A DNA stretch of 64,000 nt from Spodoptera frugiperda. Lineage: Eukaryota; Arthropoda; Insecta; Lepidoptera; Noctuidae. This document shows, piece by piece, positions 52,601 through 64,000 of this stretch. Position 1 is the stretch's first letter. Each line of letters begins with the position of its first letter. The notes beneath the pieces are model-generated. The model searched no databases. It worked only from the letters and a program-made list of their open reading frames with translations, and had not been told where the DNA came from. Where the stretch lies: NCBI RefSeq assembly GCF_023101765.2, contig NC_064217.1, positions 7,289,788 through 7,353,787 of the forward strand. Reading direction: 5' to 3'. The position numbers and the translations under genes are program-made.

Positions 52601-55600
52601 TTCCCTATAAAACCCCAAACAACGGTCAATAAAGGATGCAACAAAAAGTCCATACATAACGGTCGTAAATCGAGGTTCACCTCTGGGCATTGTTGGTCTG
52701 TGTCCCCTGCGTGTCGTCGTGGTTCGATCCCGATCGACATCGAATATAGGAGCTTCGATGCTCTGCACCGTCTCTCCCACTGATATCATTAATGCACAAC
52801 GGGAGATTGTGTTGCGCAATCAAAGTTAATTACCACTGCAATAACTACGGTACTTTCCAATACCGCAAAAAAATATTCATTATTCTTACTTCTGGGATGT
52901 GAAGATTTCGTTCTTTGTTTTATTTTTTGCAAATAAAGTAATTACTGAAGCAGATCTCAATTTCGCGTTTCGTTAACCACGAAATAATTTCTACTAATTT
53001 TATTAAAACTGCTTCAACCCTTTTTCCATGTATTTTCAAAGCTCGCGTTCAAATAATCGCGCTTCTGCAAATTCTAATTTGTCGAAAGTGCTCGGAGGCA
53101 GCTAGAATTAGATTTCTAACGTTTTTGAACACAAAATGCTGCTCAGTTGAGCACAACATGGTCTTCGAATGGAAATTGTGCCGAATTACGTAAATTATCT
53201 CAAATTATCGTTCGACTTGGTTACTGTGGACGCTACCCATCATCAGTGGGCAGCATTAAGGCCTGCCTTGGGGCAACCCGTCGCGTGACAGCAGCGAAAT
53301 ATTAATAATTATGATAAGTAATTACGGTCGATCAGATCCTTACAGGCGCACGATCCTTATTTTATGCAAATAAGGTTTAATTTGCCAAAAATTAAAATCG
53401 CTTTTTTATATTACGAAGAATTCTTAAGCGATTTTAAATTGCGCTATGAATTTTTTGCCTGAAATTATTTTATCTTGGAAGAATGTTTATAAACATGACC
53501 AATAAAGAAATTGGACGCCAATTTTATTTATGTGTTGTATGAATAACATGCAGAATTCATTATCGTTATTTTAAACTCTGGGAACCGTAAGGATACGCCG
53601 TGTATCAATTATGATTTCATTTCATAAGATTTGAAAAGTAGAAATTACTGGTAATCAGTAGTGTTTTGTTTACATGGAGGTAATAAATATTGGAAATTGA
53701 GTAGGTAGGCAAGTTACAATGAAAATTGTAAAGTAGTTTATGGTGTAGTTGTCAAACAGACTTACGCATAAAATTGTATCAGCGTAATGGATTCCACATT
53801 CCATGATTATATTACTTTCCATTCGTCGAAAATAACAATAGTAGTGTCACATTCAAAATTCCCATGAAAAAGTATCTACGTACAAAAACCGGACGGGTTG
53901 AAACCAGAAACTTCCCGAGGAATCAAAATTTAGTGTAATGAATATCGACACTCGTATAATGCTTACGATAGATGCTTACCTCTTTAATACGATATCTAAT
54001 ATTTTTATTTGTGTGGTCTAAACGTCATTATGTGACGAAGATTTACTTACAACGTGCCGGCCGCACGAGGATTATGGACCCATCTCAAATTTTAAAAGAG
54101 AAAAAGTTTAATGTAAAGATCACTGACAAATTTGTAACAGAACAATGAATCGGATATTAAAGTATCCTCTTTCATGACACGGGCGAGCGGATGGGCAGGT
54201 TAGGCTGCGGTCACGGTGACGTGTGGCGATAGCTTGAGAAATTTTTACTAAGTCTATGACATGATCTGGCACAGTTTACCTTTTTATTTAAACCTCAGTT
54301 TAAAGGCCTGAGTAAATATAAACTAAATACTGTTCGTTTTATTTGTTTCGATAGACCTAAAGATAATGTTTATAGCCTGTAGACCTTTATCTAAGAGCTA
54401 AATTTACCTTGTCTTAGTACCTTTAAAGCTTTTCCAAAGTAGTACAAAGCACGTACCAAACGTGCGTGACATCTAGTAGTCTCCAGCAAGATTACAGTCG
54501 TTGTGGAATAACTTAGCTGCGCTGAACTATCGACGGCGTCCTTCGACCTACGCTCGCCGCATCGCTCATCGCTCCGCTTAATGCTCTACGCTCACGCGAC
54601 ACGACCGCTTGCAAACCTCTCGGTGGTGTTAAATGTATCCGCCTGCTTGTATCAGGTTACCGTACCAAAGGCGTGGGCATTGACATGTCCAACTTGTTTT
54701 GTTTTGTTCAGTCGACCATCGTAAAGGTTGACTTTCTACGCGCATCGACGTGACGTCCCAGCCGGTTGAATTACTTTAAACTTTATGGGAGACGCTTGTC
54801 AAACGTCACCTCGAAGCACTGTTGCCCCGTTATGAGTCTGTGAACAGCAAACTCCGTGTTCTATCAGGAAACTAGTCATATTATAATCACGTTATTCGAA
54901 ATCGACCGCGCATTAAACCAACTCAAGCGACAAAAATTGATGTTAAATTGGATCGGTTCATTTTGTGTCGAAATAATTAAATTTCGTGTTGGCACTAAAT
55001 TATTTATTCGCACATTCGAATTAATGTACTCGTAATTTCTGTGCGCATCGGAATTATTTATTTCTGCGTAAAATGTCACTCCGTTGAAAAATAATTACGG
55101 CTGTGTTGGGCTCGCGTCATGCTGGGCCGACACGGGCCTTCAACGGATTATTAAGATGTTCAAGTGCAGTGCGCATTTAGCGGGTTGTCTCTCATTGTTG
55201 GCGGACGAAGATATGCCAACTGATAATCGGAATGACCGAACCCGGAGCGACGACTCATTTAATGCTTGTCGATTTGAATGCGAAGGAATATCACAGGGTC
55301 ATAATTAATAATATTTGTACTTCTTCTTTATAACTTTTTTTATTAAAGGGAATGAACATTTTTTGCGGTATATTAAACATTTGCTGCGGTGCTGGTAAAA
55401 TATGCCTCCGAGTCATGTGAGCTGAACAAATCTTTATAGAAATTTCACACTGGATAATGTGGAGTGAAGCACGTATTTTATTTTATCCTAGACAATTTTA
55501 TAACTTAAATTATAATTTCGATACGCTTTCTTATATACAAAAATTGTGATTATATTTTAATAGCGTCATAAATATCTAATGTTTTCATACCACCATGCAT

Positions 55601-56221
55601 CATTTATGAGCTATGCTATCTAATAAGGGCAAGGAACTTTTAGTTGCAACAAAACGCCACCATGCGGCGCCACAAGTGCGTGAGACCATTCTATTACATG
55701 GACAATGATATTTCCACAGTACTTATAAGCTCTATTAAAAAGAAATAAGGTTGAAAATTAGTTAGTGTTTCTTTGAAAATGTTGTAAGGGAGAATAAAAC
55801 TAAGCACTACACTTGAATACATATTCGGTTATTATGTTGATAAAAAGTGTCGCAACATGGTTGGAAGTAAGCTGGGACACGGAGGGAATACATTTCGAAG
55901 CCCGTTATATGTGACAGAGAACATTGTGATGATGTCATTTGCCAGCGTAATGTCCTAATTATGTCCAATATATTCTAAGTACACGTTTTACATTTAAATT
56001 TAAATTTCTGTATCTATGTTTTGATGCAAATGATATTATATTGTAGTGTATGAGTAGTGAACGATTTTATTTTATTCGGTGATGTTCTTTATCTCAATCG
56101 CATACTTACGCATACAGGCGTAAGCCTGTTATACTTTAGGGTAGGTAGAAATCAAAATAGCGTACCTTTTGAGTTTCAACTGCATTACATAAATGTAATT
56201 CATATACACAATTTAGAGTGC
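46669..56221. other. AT-rich unique DNA, no gene recognised; GC-richer islands
   Basis: No supported gene. Small perfect hairpins lie at 46704-46722 and 46886-46908. The word ATTTTATTAGG occurs twice near 47105-47145. GC-richer islands lie at about 47280-47460, 54480-54620 and 55080-55300. The last contains a 74-codon frame (55084-55308) of less AT-driven composition that I cannot place. A tRNA-like scrap may lie near 52366-52425. Confidence 0.5.
52366..52425 (-). mobile_element. Possible decayed tRNA-derived SINE head
   Basis: The plus strand reads ACCCGGAAATAGAACTAAAG then ACCTCAGGCTCAGTAATTAC. This resembles the reverse complement of a SINE head with a degenerate B box (GGAATCGAAC-like), but no body or tail follows. 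Weak. Confidence 0.25.
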
Positions 56222-56402
56222 GTTGTTGGGCTTTTGGGGGTTAGGAATATAAGGGTTGTTGAGGATTGGGAAGGGGGTTAATTGGGCCGCCAATAACCTC
56301 AGTCACACAACGCAAGCTTTATTTCGCGTCGGTTTTCTGTGGGGCCGTGGTATCACTCTAGTCGAGCCGGCCCATTCGTGCCAAAGCATGGCTCTTCCAC
56401 AC
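56222..56402 (+). mobile_element. Dispersed lepidopteran repeat (class uncertain)
   Basis: The series GTTGTTGGGCTTTTGGGGGT, AGGGTTGTTGAGGATTGGG, CAATAACCTCAGTCACACAA, GGCCGTGGTATCACTC and GTCGAGCCGGCCCATTCGTG is a repeat string I know from many moth genomes. It carries small indels. Two open frames that overlap its ends are accidents of the repeat. Confidence 0.7.
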
Positions 56403-57585
56403 ATCAAAAGATGAAGACATACGTTTCAAAGAATTTCCCTAAACTCCAACAGCTACATACGACTATACTTCTCTTTATAAAATCCACTGCTTACTTATTC
56501 AATAAACGTTTACAGTGTGGGAACGAAATATAACCCACTTTGTTCCTAAGAAACTACAGCTATTTGTCAATGTGCATCCGTATTCTGAGAATTTCGATTG
56601 AATTTACTTGGTGTAGGCTTTTATTTGATTCTGTGCGTGTGTTTAGCAGTTTACATTAATTTGATACACGTTGGCTAAAGTGAATTGGTTAGTGTTTAGA
56701 GCTTTAAAGATATGGAATAGCTGTAGACTTGACATAAAACATGACTGTTGACATGCATGAGTGAATACCTCGTATTGAGTATATATGGTGTGAATTATTG
56801 ATCAAAGAATGCAAGTTACGATTTCAAATTTCATTCAACACCAGAATACACAACTCACATTTTACCATTCCAAAACATTCCTATATTTCTCCGACACTAA
56901 CACTAGAATTACCGGCGAAAATGCCAAAAGATGAATATTTTCACCAACCCAACCGTACATATGTCAAGTACATGCTGGTGACAAATGCCACACCATCACT
57001 AGCATACGGAATACATCAGGAGCATTACATCTAAATTTCGCAGCCATAGCGCTCCCATAAACAAATACCACCTATTCAGGGAACAATTTCACGGCTTATT
57101 TTATTCCTACGAATTTTCTAGTCCCACAAAATTTCGTACTACGGCTTTTGTGCGCGGATTTTTTATTACACACTTTAGTTTCTGTGAACAAATGACCTCT
57201 ATACTTCATTCGATTTAATTTTGTTACCGTGAAATGTTGAAATGAATTGTTTAATTTATTCCTGTAATGCTATGATACACAATTATCCGCTGTGGCTACT
57301 GTAAATAATGAAGATTCGAAAGCAATTAGTCGGTGCGGTTCCGTAATGCAGTTTTATAATAGCCATATTAAAGATTCACAACTTGAAATGGGAAGACTGG
57401 GTTTGAAATAAACATTTTATAATTATAAATAGGTACTTGGTTGGTTTTTAGGTCAAGTGGTTGCCAGTGAGACTGTTATTGTCTAAATCTTGGGCCATAG
57501 TTTGTAATTTCTGATATACCCATTGGTATTATTATCTAGTATACTCTAGAAATCTCTAGTCTAGTCGAGAGAAATCTTTTTTGAG
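56403..57585. other. AT-rich unique DNA, nothing recognised
   Basis: No gene or clear repeat. A 78-codon frame at 56798-57034 has no family resemblance. Confidence 0.5.
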
Positions 57586-57882
57586 ATCCAATGACTTCTT
57601 CGGTCTTGGGTTAGGTGAGAAGGAGTGTCAGACTCTTACTGACTAAAAACCACTCCATTCATTCTCCAGCTTTGGAAACTGTTACGTTATCCGCATCTCC
57701 AGACCTACTGGGCCTCATTGGTGGTAGTCTGGCTCTTTGAGGCACATACGGAACTCGACGGAACGTACGCACGGGTCTGGTTCTGGTCGGACGGCGAGCT
57801 ACCCTTGCTCGCCGTCCGCAGACCCGCACTTACGGTGGCCGGAGCTTGTCACGCGGTCCCCGACCCTATACCCCCACGTTAG
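57586..57882 (+). mobile_element. Dispersed noctuid-type repeat with strong hairpin
   Basis: It starts ATCCAATGACTTCTTCGG, with GGTGAGAAGGAGTGTCAG, CTCTTACTGACTAAAAACCA and then a GC-rich second half. I recognise this repeat from noctuid moths. The second half holds a perfect 12-bp hairpin (57788-57818) enclosed by a second 8-bp stem (57772-57779 with 57819-57826). The first half recurs at 62790-62921. Class uncertain. The 61-codon frame across it is not a gene. Confidence 0.7.
57772..57826. repeat. GC-rich two-part hairpin
   Basis: CGGACGGCGAGC (57788-57799) pairs with GCTCGCCGTCCG (57807-57818) over a 7-base loop. An outer stem CGGGTCTG/CAGACCCG encloses it, with an 8-base bulge on the left. 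It lies inside the dispersed repeat and is probably part of that element's structure. Confidence 0.8.
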
Positions 57883-58436
57883 AAGTAGATGGTCAAAAAG
57901 AAAGGCTCTACAAAAGAAGTGAGATCCCATCAAAAAACATCAGCTCAGAAATATGGCAAAAGGCTTGTTCTCCTATGAACATTTAATAATTCACTGAAAA
58001 AGAGCGTAAATTTAATATGTTCCTTACATCCTCAATTGTTTATTAATAAAACACTTCGCTTTCATGTCGTTGTAACAATTCAGTAATGAAACCAATTGCT
58101 CGTTTAATTGTTTTATAAATAGAATAAGGCATTGTTTAATGTGGAAAATAGCTTTTCTCAGAACCTGTTTGTGTCATCCAAAAATAAATCCTATTGTTCA
58201 CAATCTCAACGTACAATGTAAATAAATTTGTTTGTCATGAAAATAATTTCAGATAAACTATTGATGAAAATAATATTGTTATACAAGTTTCTGGATTAAA
58301 GGAAATCTAAGTATAGACTGACAGAAAATAGGATCGACATTTGTAAGAGTACCAATGTTATGATGTCATGATTTTACATTATATATGAAAACTAGTTTTA
58401 CTTTAGCCAATGTCAATCGTTCCTTTTTTATATTTT
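57883..58436. other. AT-rich unique DNA, nothing recognised
   Basis: No gene or repeat is apparent in this short interval between two dispersed repeats. Confidence 0.5.
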
Positions 58437-58638
58437 ACAAGCTGCTCCCCGCGGTTTCGCTCCCAACAACTGGCTAATCTATTCTATGTACTCTATCCTA
58501 CTCTACCTTATCTAACCCTACTCTTAGAATCTTCTCCTGACAATAAGGATTACATTAAAAGTTCATCCAATTTGGTGCAGTGGTTCAAAAGTTATGCGCG
58601 TACATACATTTGGCGATTCATTTTTATTTATATAGATA
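58437..58638 (+). mobile_element. Dispersed lepidopteran repeat tail
   Basis: It begins ACAAGCTGCTCCCCGCGG, TTTCGCTCCCAAC and ends with AATTTGGTGCAGTGGTTC, AAAAGTTATGCGCGTACAT and TTTATATAGATAA. The pattern 'chargeable cleft' GC head, middle tract and ATATAGATA end is one I know as a very frequent moth and butterfly repeat, probably a retrotransposon tail or a non-autonomous DNA element. Class not certain. Confidence 0.6.
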
Positions 58639-61600
58639 ATAGATAATTATAGATTTAAAATGAACATTAATTTGAACGCAAAACCCACAAGCAATTACAA
58701 AACTATCACTAGTCTACAAACACAATCCTCTGGAATAAGTATACCAATGTGCCATGACTGAAATGTCTTAATCGGACAGATGTGGCGAAATCCAACTGTG
58801 AACTGAAGTTTCTTTATAGACTTCATCTCTCTCGTAATGGGATCCGATCCAGTTTTAATTTATTTATGGTTGAAATACAAGATGTAAAGGATACTCTATA
58901 GTTTTGGAAATGGAAAACTTTTAATGAGATTTTGTTTCATTTTGATTGGTTTTGTTAATAATGATTATGAATTATCCAATTATGCTCCAAAAAATAGCAG
59001 ATTTTTGTAGACCAATTTATTATTGTAATGAAAGAAATCTTAAGCTTAAGAAAATTTACAAAAATAAATTAAATCACTAAATATGTGCGTCGTCTTTTTA
59101 ATACAATTGTAACACAATTCACATTTAATGGGAAATCCATTTCAATTAATGCCTTAACAATGATTTTTAAAGATTCTCTATTCGAAATTAAAGTTCCATT
59201 TGAAAGTTTACGCTTTCTAGCAGCATTTTGTTTCCTTGTTCACCGCAGTAAGCGGTAGATGTGCTCTGCAGGACGCCACTCCTCGACTAAGTGATTTTAT
59301 TTGTGTCCACATTCCGATGTGTATCAAATTACGCGGCCCCGCGACCAGCTGCTTGATCGATTGTCTGCCGCCTTGCTAAAAGCGCCATATTGACTCAAAT
59401 AATTATCTCAGGAAAACTACGCGGTACGAATTTATCTCTAATCCTTACATGGTTGGAAGAAATAATTGCTTAGGCCTAGAACCGTTTTAGCAAAGATCAC
59501 GTTTGTTTCTTCTTTAATGAAAATGTTTAGCTTACAAGAATGTTTATTGTTTAACTGTAACACTATATAGTAAGATTCGTAAGTATTTTCAGATACTTGG
59601 TATAGCCGAGTTTGATGTCGGTTGAAAAAAAATGGCACACAATTTTGATTCTTTTCTATTGATAAGCTAAGCTGACTGGTATGATATGAACAACCTGACT
59701 GACAATTTCCAAACTAGTGTCTTTCACTACCCTTTCAATCCGTTTAACATGTAAATTCATAATCAAATACCTGGAGTCTGCCGACTGTATTTGCCATTCA
59801 CCTACCCATATTACAGTGTTAAACTAAGAAGATCTAAATTCTAAACCAGTGCCCAGTATAGCGGAAAGGAAATTATACGTACGATATTGGACAACTTCAC
59901 TGGGCTGGTTACGTCATGTCTAACACAGAGCTATTCATTTGTGCACAGTTATCAGCATGGCTGCGCTCAACAACATTAGTTGTGTCGACGATGCCCCAGG
60001 ACATAACATGTTGGGTTTAAGGGTTATTACTTAAAGTAAGTTTCATGAGAAAATTAGCTTTGATCCAGTCAACAATGTTGAAATGGCCCCGAGAAATTTC
60101 TGTTAATTGTGCTATAGAATATTTTAAAATTGAAATTGTTGAAGTAATATTTGACCTATATAAATTCTGCTGTTAAATCGTCAATAACTTATAAAAGTTC
60201 TCTAAACGTACGCACTACTATTCAGTACGTGTGATACCTATCAAAGAACCTAACAATATTCCCAACTAATATGAAAAAACTTTTCCTACGATCCCAAATT
60301 CATTCATCAAACACATCCGCTTTCCAAAAGATATAAAATCAAGACTGAAATAAAACTGACGAGCAAATAGATCAAGGAATATGATTCCATCGTCACTTAA
60401 CGAATATGATGCTTCAAATCTCTTCAATAAAATAATGCTCCGACCCCCAATAGGTTGATGTGTTAAATGACTCGAGCCGAATGCAATAAAACTGTTGCGG
60501 CCGATGTAATGTTAACATTTGACATTTTTATGTTCATTTTACGTAAATAAATGTTTGTGGCTTCCTTCTACTCGATTATGACTTATTTATAACCTGGAAT
60601 TTTGCTCGGGTTTGATTTGAAGTTATGATAGGTACCGATCGGAGTATTGTCATTTGGTAAGATAGTTGCAGAGTAAAATCACGCTTACGAGACAAAAACA
60701 ACAAAATCTTGATATTACTTTATATTATATTCATACTAAATTATAGTAGTAATATTACCCTCACAAAATCAATTTCTGGGATTTGATATTTTTGTTTTCA
60801 GCGTGTATGTTATGAATGTGCGGTGATGCGCCAAATATATGTATTGCACTACACACGAAGCTACAACTTTGAATAAGAACACTTTAAAAAGAAAACGGCA
60901 AATTGCAAACCCCTGTCGCAGATACTCCCATATCCAATATTCGTCTTTCTATTCTTTATGCAAATGTAGAAACGCCGAGACGCGGGCCAACCTTATCCAA
61001 GGGTGTCACTCTCAGCTGTGGAATCGATTTGGAAGTTTATTCAGGCTGACAACGCGTGAAGCAGGGCTCAGCTCGAAATCTATTCCACTCTGTACACCTA
61101 TATAAGCCGACGTCTCAACTCCGAGCACGCCTATTACTAGAACGTTCAAACGCCGATTCGAATTTGGTACACGAGTGCTATCAGAATCCAATCTATCGAA
61201 AAACATTAGACTTAATTTAGCTGAATGACTGAGATAGACTCGCATTAGAGTTGTCGGCCTACAAGCGTTTGTTTTGAAATCTAAATTAAACAGCAGGGTT
61301 ATCATTGTCATTGTTAACATAGGACACTTTACGTTAATAATCTTTTGTGATGTTGTACATTTAAATAACTCTGGAGCGTTGTGGAGATAGCATCGAAATT
61401 TATGTGTTGGGGTTGCGAAACGGTGGCCGTGTACAATTGGATGTGACAGACAACGCGCCCCGCTTCCCAGAACAGTTCACTGGAATACTGTCTCGTCGCG
61501 TAAAATGAGAATATTGTAAAAATAAATGAGGACGTAGACGGGTAAACGGCTTTTATCGGCTGTAAAATGTTGTAAAGGTGATAGTTACGTTGAATTTATA

Positions 61601-62789
61601 TATAAAAGAAAATGTTGTATTCAACTGTGTTCGGTACATTCTTCAAGGATGTAATTGTGAAGTCACAAAAGGTTTGAACATAAGCAAAGTTATAGTACAT
61701 AAAAGTAGAGATAGTCGGTACAAATTCACCCAAATTAAGTTTTCAGTGCGTAGTTTGTAACTTAGTGTAGTGTGGTCTTATTTGTTTTTGTTTTGTGACC
61801 TGTTTCCAAATAAACAGTTATCCACCATCATAAGGAAGGTGAAACATATCTCTGGTTAAATCCGTTGTCACAGTTTCGATATCCCATTGGTTACCATGAG
61901 TTTCTGGTTGACAGGGAGTTAGTTTTCTCTGTTATCACAGTGAAAGAAAGGTAAGGACAGTGCGATATTAGATCAGCATAAATTGCCAAGGTTTCTTTTA
62001 AAAAACCTTTATTTGTATCTTTAGATAATGGATAATGGAAAAAATACAGTAAGTATTTTTTGAAAGAAATTTCATTTGGCAATTTCATTCATATTTAAAT
62101 TAGTACTCTACCTATAAAAGACCTTTATAAACAAAATAATCAGTTCACTCAAAACTTATGCATTATATTAAAAATCCGGTCCCCTCTTTTTTCATATCCA
62201 TAAAAAAATATTATAAAAGATTCCAATCTAGCTAGAGTCATTTTCATTACGTACCATGATAATCCCATCGTATACTTACATAATATAAAAATGTTTTAAT
62301 ATGAAAAAGTTAATTTCACACATAATTACGTAGCACAGTAATAATAATCGCTATTAAGGTTGAAAGTATACATAAACCAATTTAAATTAGCATAAAATAG
62401 GTGCTTAGACACTTTAAGCCGGTACTACGGGTAGAAATTACCTCAAAGCTATAAAACGTATGACTTTAAGACAGCCAGTTTGCAACATTGTCCATTCTGA
62501 TGTGGGATGAAATGGCGTCTTTTCTCCAGCAGATTGAATTCTTGAACTGTGTCCAGCTGGTGAATTTTAGTACTTTATTGCTTAGTTTGTGAATTCTACT
62601 TTCCAAAACGTACACATGAGCTATGACATTTTTGGTGAAATATATTTTCGTGATCCTGAGCTTTTCACAATAACTGTTGGAAATTCACGCTTTTCCAACT
62701 ATGAAGGTTTCTCGTTCGCTACGAAATCAAGAAAAAGGAATTAATTCAAAATCCACCACACTCTATGTAAACTACCTTTACCTTTTTTA
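58639..62789. other. AT-rich unique DNA, no gene seen
   Basis: No supported gene. A 14-base palindrome TCTTAAGCTTAAGA lies at 59038-59051. Opposed open frames near 60839-61320 (88 and 102 codons) overlap each other and match no family I recognise. Confidence 0.5.
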
Positions 62790-62921
62790 CATCCGATGAC
62801 TTCTCTCGCCTTGGGTGAGGCAAGAGGGAGTATCAAACTCTTACGTACTAAAAACCACTCCGTTCCTTCTCCTGCTTTGAACCAGAGCCCAGGTAACCTG
62901 TAACGTTGTCTGCAGCTGGAC
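62790..62921 (+). mobile_element. Second copy of the noctuid-type repeat, first half only
   Basis: CATCCGATGACTTCTCTCGC, GGTGAGGCAAGAGGGAGTAT and CTAAAAACCACTCCGTTCC match the first half of 57586-57882. The GC-rich hairpin half is missing. Confidence 0.7.
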
Positions 62922-64000
62922 CAACAATACTAAGCCTAATCTCATACACCTATATAAAGTGAAAATAATTTATTTATTCATTTGTTTCTATTTTATTTAG
63001 TTCGAACAAGACCTTAACAAAACGTGTGTTTATTGGTTGTCGAACAGGGCTCAATATTTGAAACGTTCAATTTTATTCGTGAATCTTACTTTAGTATACA
63101 TTATCGAGGTTCGAAGGCAGACCGATCGCGATTAAAATTTTGTTTCGCTTTCTAAAGCGTATTTTAGCGATGATTCAACATTGTTCTTTTATTTGTATGT
63201 AACAAAGTACAAGTGTAAAACCAATGTATCGGTTTCTAATTTATCATTAAAGTCATGTGTTACTTTACAATGTCAGTTAAATCTTTATGAACAAATGAAT
63301 TGGTTTTCGTCGTAATTTACTACCTGAATTTAAGATCGGGCAAAGTACCTAAGGGTAAACTTAAAGAGGCTTGAATTTCAAGGAAGCAAAGAAGAAGGAA
63401 ACAAATTGTATGTTATCACCCGAGATACATGCTGTGTGAATGTTCACATGGAATATATGTATTAACTCCATCAGGAAACTATACCTAAAACGTGGGAATA
63501 GTTCGAAACTCGACATATTGTCAGCTACTTTTAATTTCAGGCATCATCATAACATCTATACATATTACTAACACTGTGTCCATTACACTAGCGAAAGACT
63601 TTAAACCTAAAACTACGACTACATTTAAAAGTAGAAAATATTTAGTCAAAGTTACCTAAATCTAACTTAAATGATTAGGTACAACTAGTATGTCAGTACC
63701 CAAGCACACATCGTAAGGTTGATTCCAACGAACATATACGTCGGTTCCATTGATAAAATTCAAGTAGAAAAGCCTTTGACTGCCGACAGACGTCTCTTAG
63801 CCTATCCTTGTATCGATAGGTACATGAAGACATATTCTTTGAACCATTCATCTCTGCTATCGTAGACATGGTTGTATTCCATGAATATTATAATTTGATG
63901 CTAATGCAATGGCTTGAATGAACGTTGAAACTTCTATTGAGTACAAACAATATAGCTAAATATGCATTTCCTGGAGAGATGTTTGTATTGAGACGTGGGT
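62922..64000. other. AT-rich unique DNA, nothing recognised
   Basis: No gene, RNA gene or known repeat is visible up to the window edge. Confidence 0.5.

Noticed and set aside
52595..52819. TTCGATCCC near 52730 as a possible tRNA T loop
   Set aside because: No matching acceptor or anticodon arms can be drawn around it on the plus strand.
61012..61320. 102-codon minus-strand frame
   Set aside because: It overlaps another frame on the plus strand, and neither resembles a known protein.
1..64000. CRISPR array, bacterial operon, viral insert or a multi-gene novel system
   Set aside because: No spaced direct repeats, no long open frames, and no viral or bacterial gene signatures. The sequence is consistent with non-coding moth DNA plus the tRNA cluster.
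1..64000. Conserved microRNA hairpins
   Set aside because: I looked for mature sequences of well-known insect microRNAs from memory (let-7, bantam, miR-1, -2, -8, -9, -10, -184 and others) and saw none. A proper search could still find lineage-specific ones.

Overview
The window is AT-rich eukaryotic DNA that looks almost entirely non-coding. The longest open frame is 124 codons and lies in a T-rich stretch, and no multi-exon gene can be followed. Several dispersed repeats are of kinds I recognise from moths and butterflies. Two tRNA-derived SINE families in particular are typical of noctuid-type moths. I infer a nuclear genome fragment from a lepidopteran, probably a noctuoid, mostly intergenic or deep intronic. 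The family recognition is from memory, not from a search.

Layout. Bases 1-14050 are unique AT-rich DNA with short palindromes and hairpins but no gene. A tRNA-derived SINE lies at 14051-14330. A GC-richer block follows at about 15100-16230, and a short element with terminal inverted repeats (MITE-like) at 16497-16643. Unique DNA runs on to about 26600. On the minus strand at 26604-26735 there is a good candidate first coding exon: signal peptide, a Cys-x3-Cys-Leu motif and a canonical splice donor. A GA/CpG-rich presumed promoter lies upstream of it. The motif recalls the amino terminus of anosmin-1 (Kal1), but this is only a hypothesis.

From 30000 to 41000 there is unique DNA with a LINE-type 3' tail (30075-30193), half of the MITE-like element again (34327-34398) and a SINE tail (39724-39857). 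Bases 41069-44472 hold two direct copies of a 1.3-kb unit. A second SINE family and a cluster of perfect hairpins are nested in the first copy, and two other repeat fragments lie between the copies.

Bases 45184-46668 are the clearest functional locus: a divergent cluster of five initiator tRNA-Met genes plus two decayed copies. The outer two genes on each side form an exact inverted repeat with 175-bp spacing, and each of the five genes is followed by a pol III terminator. The rest (46669-64000) is unique AT-rich DNA broken by dispersed repeats at 56222, 57586, 58437 and 62790.

The only genes I would defend as real are the tRNA-iMet genes. The secreted-protein exon is plausible. Nothing in the window amounts to an operon-like or multi-gene system.
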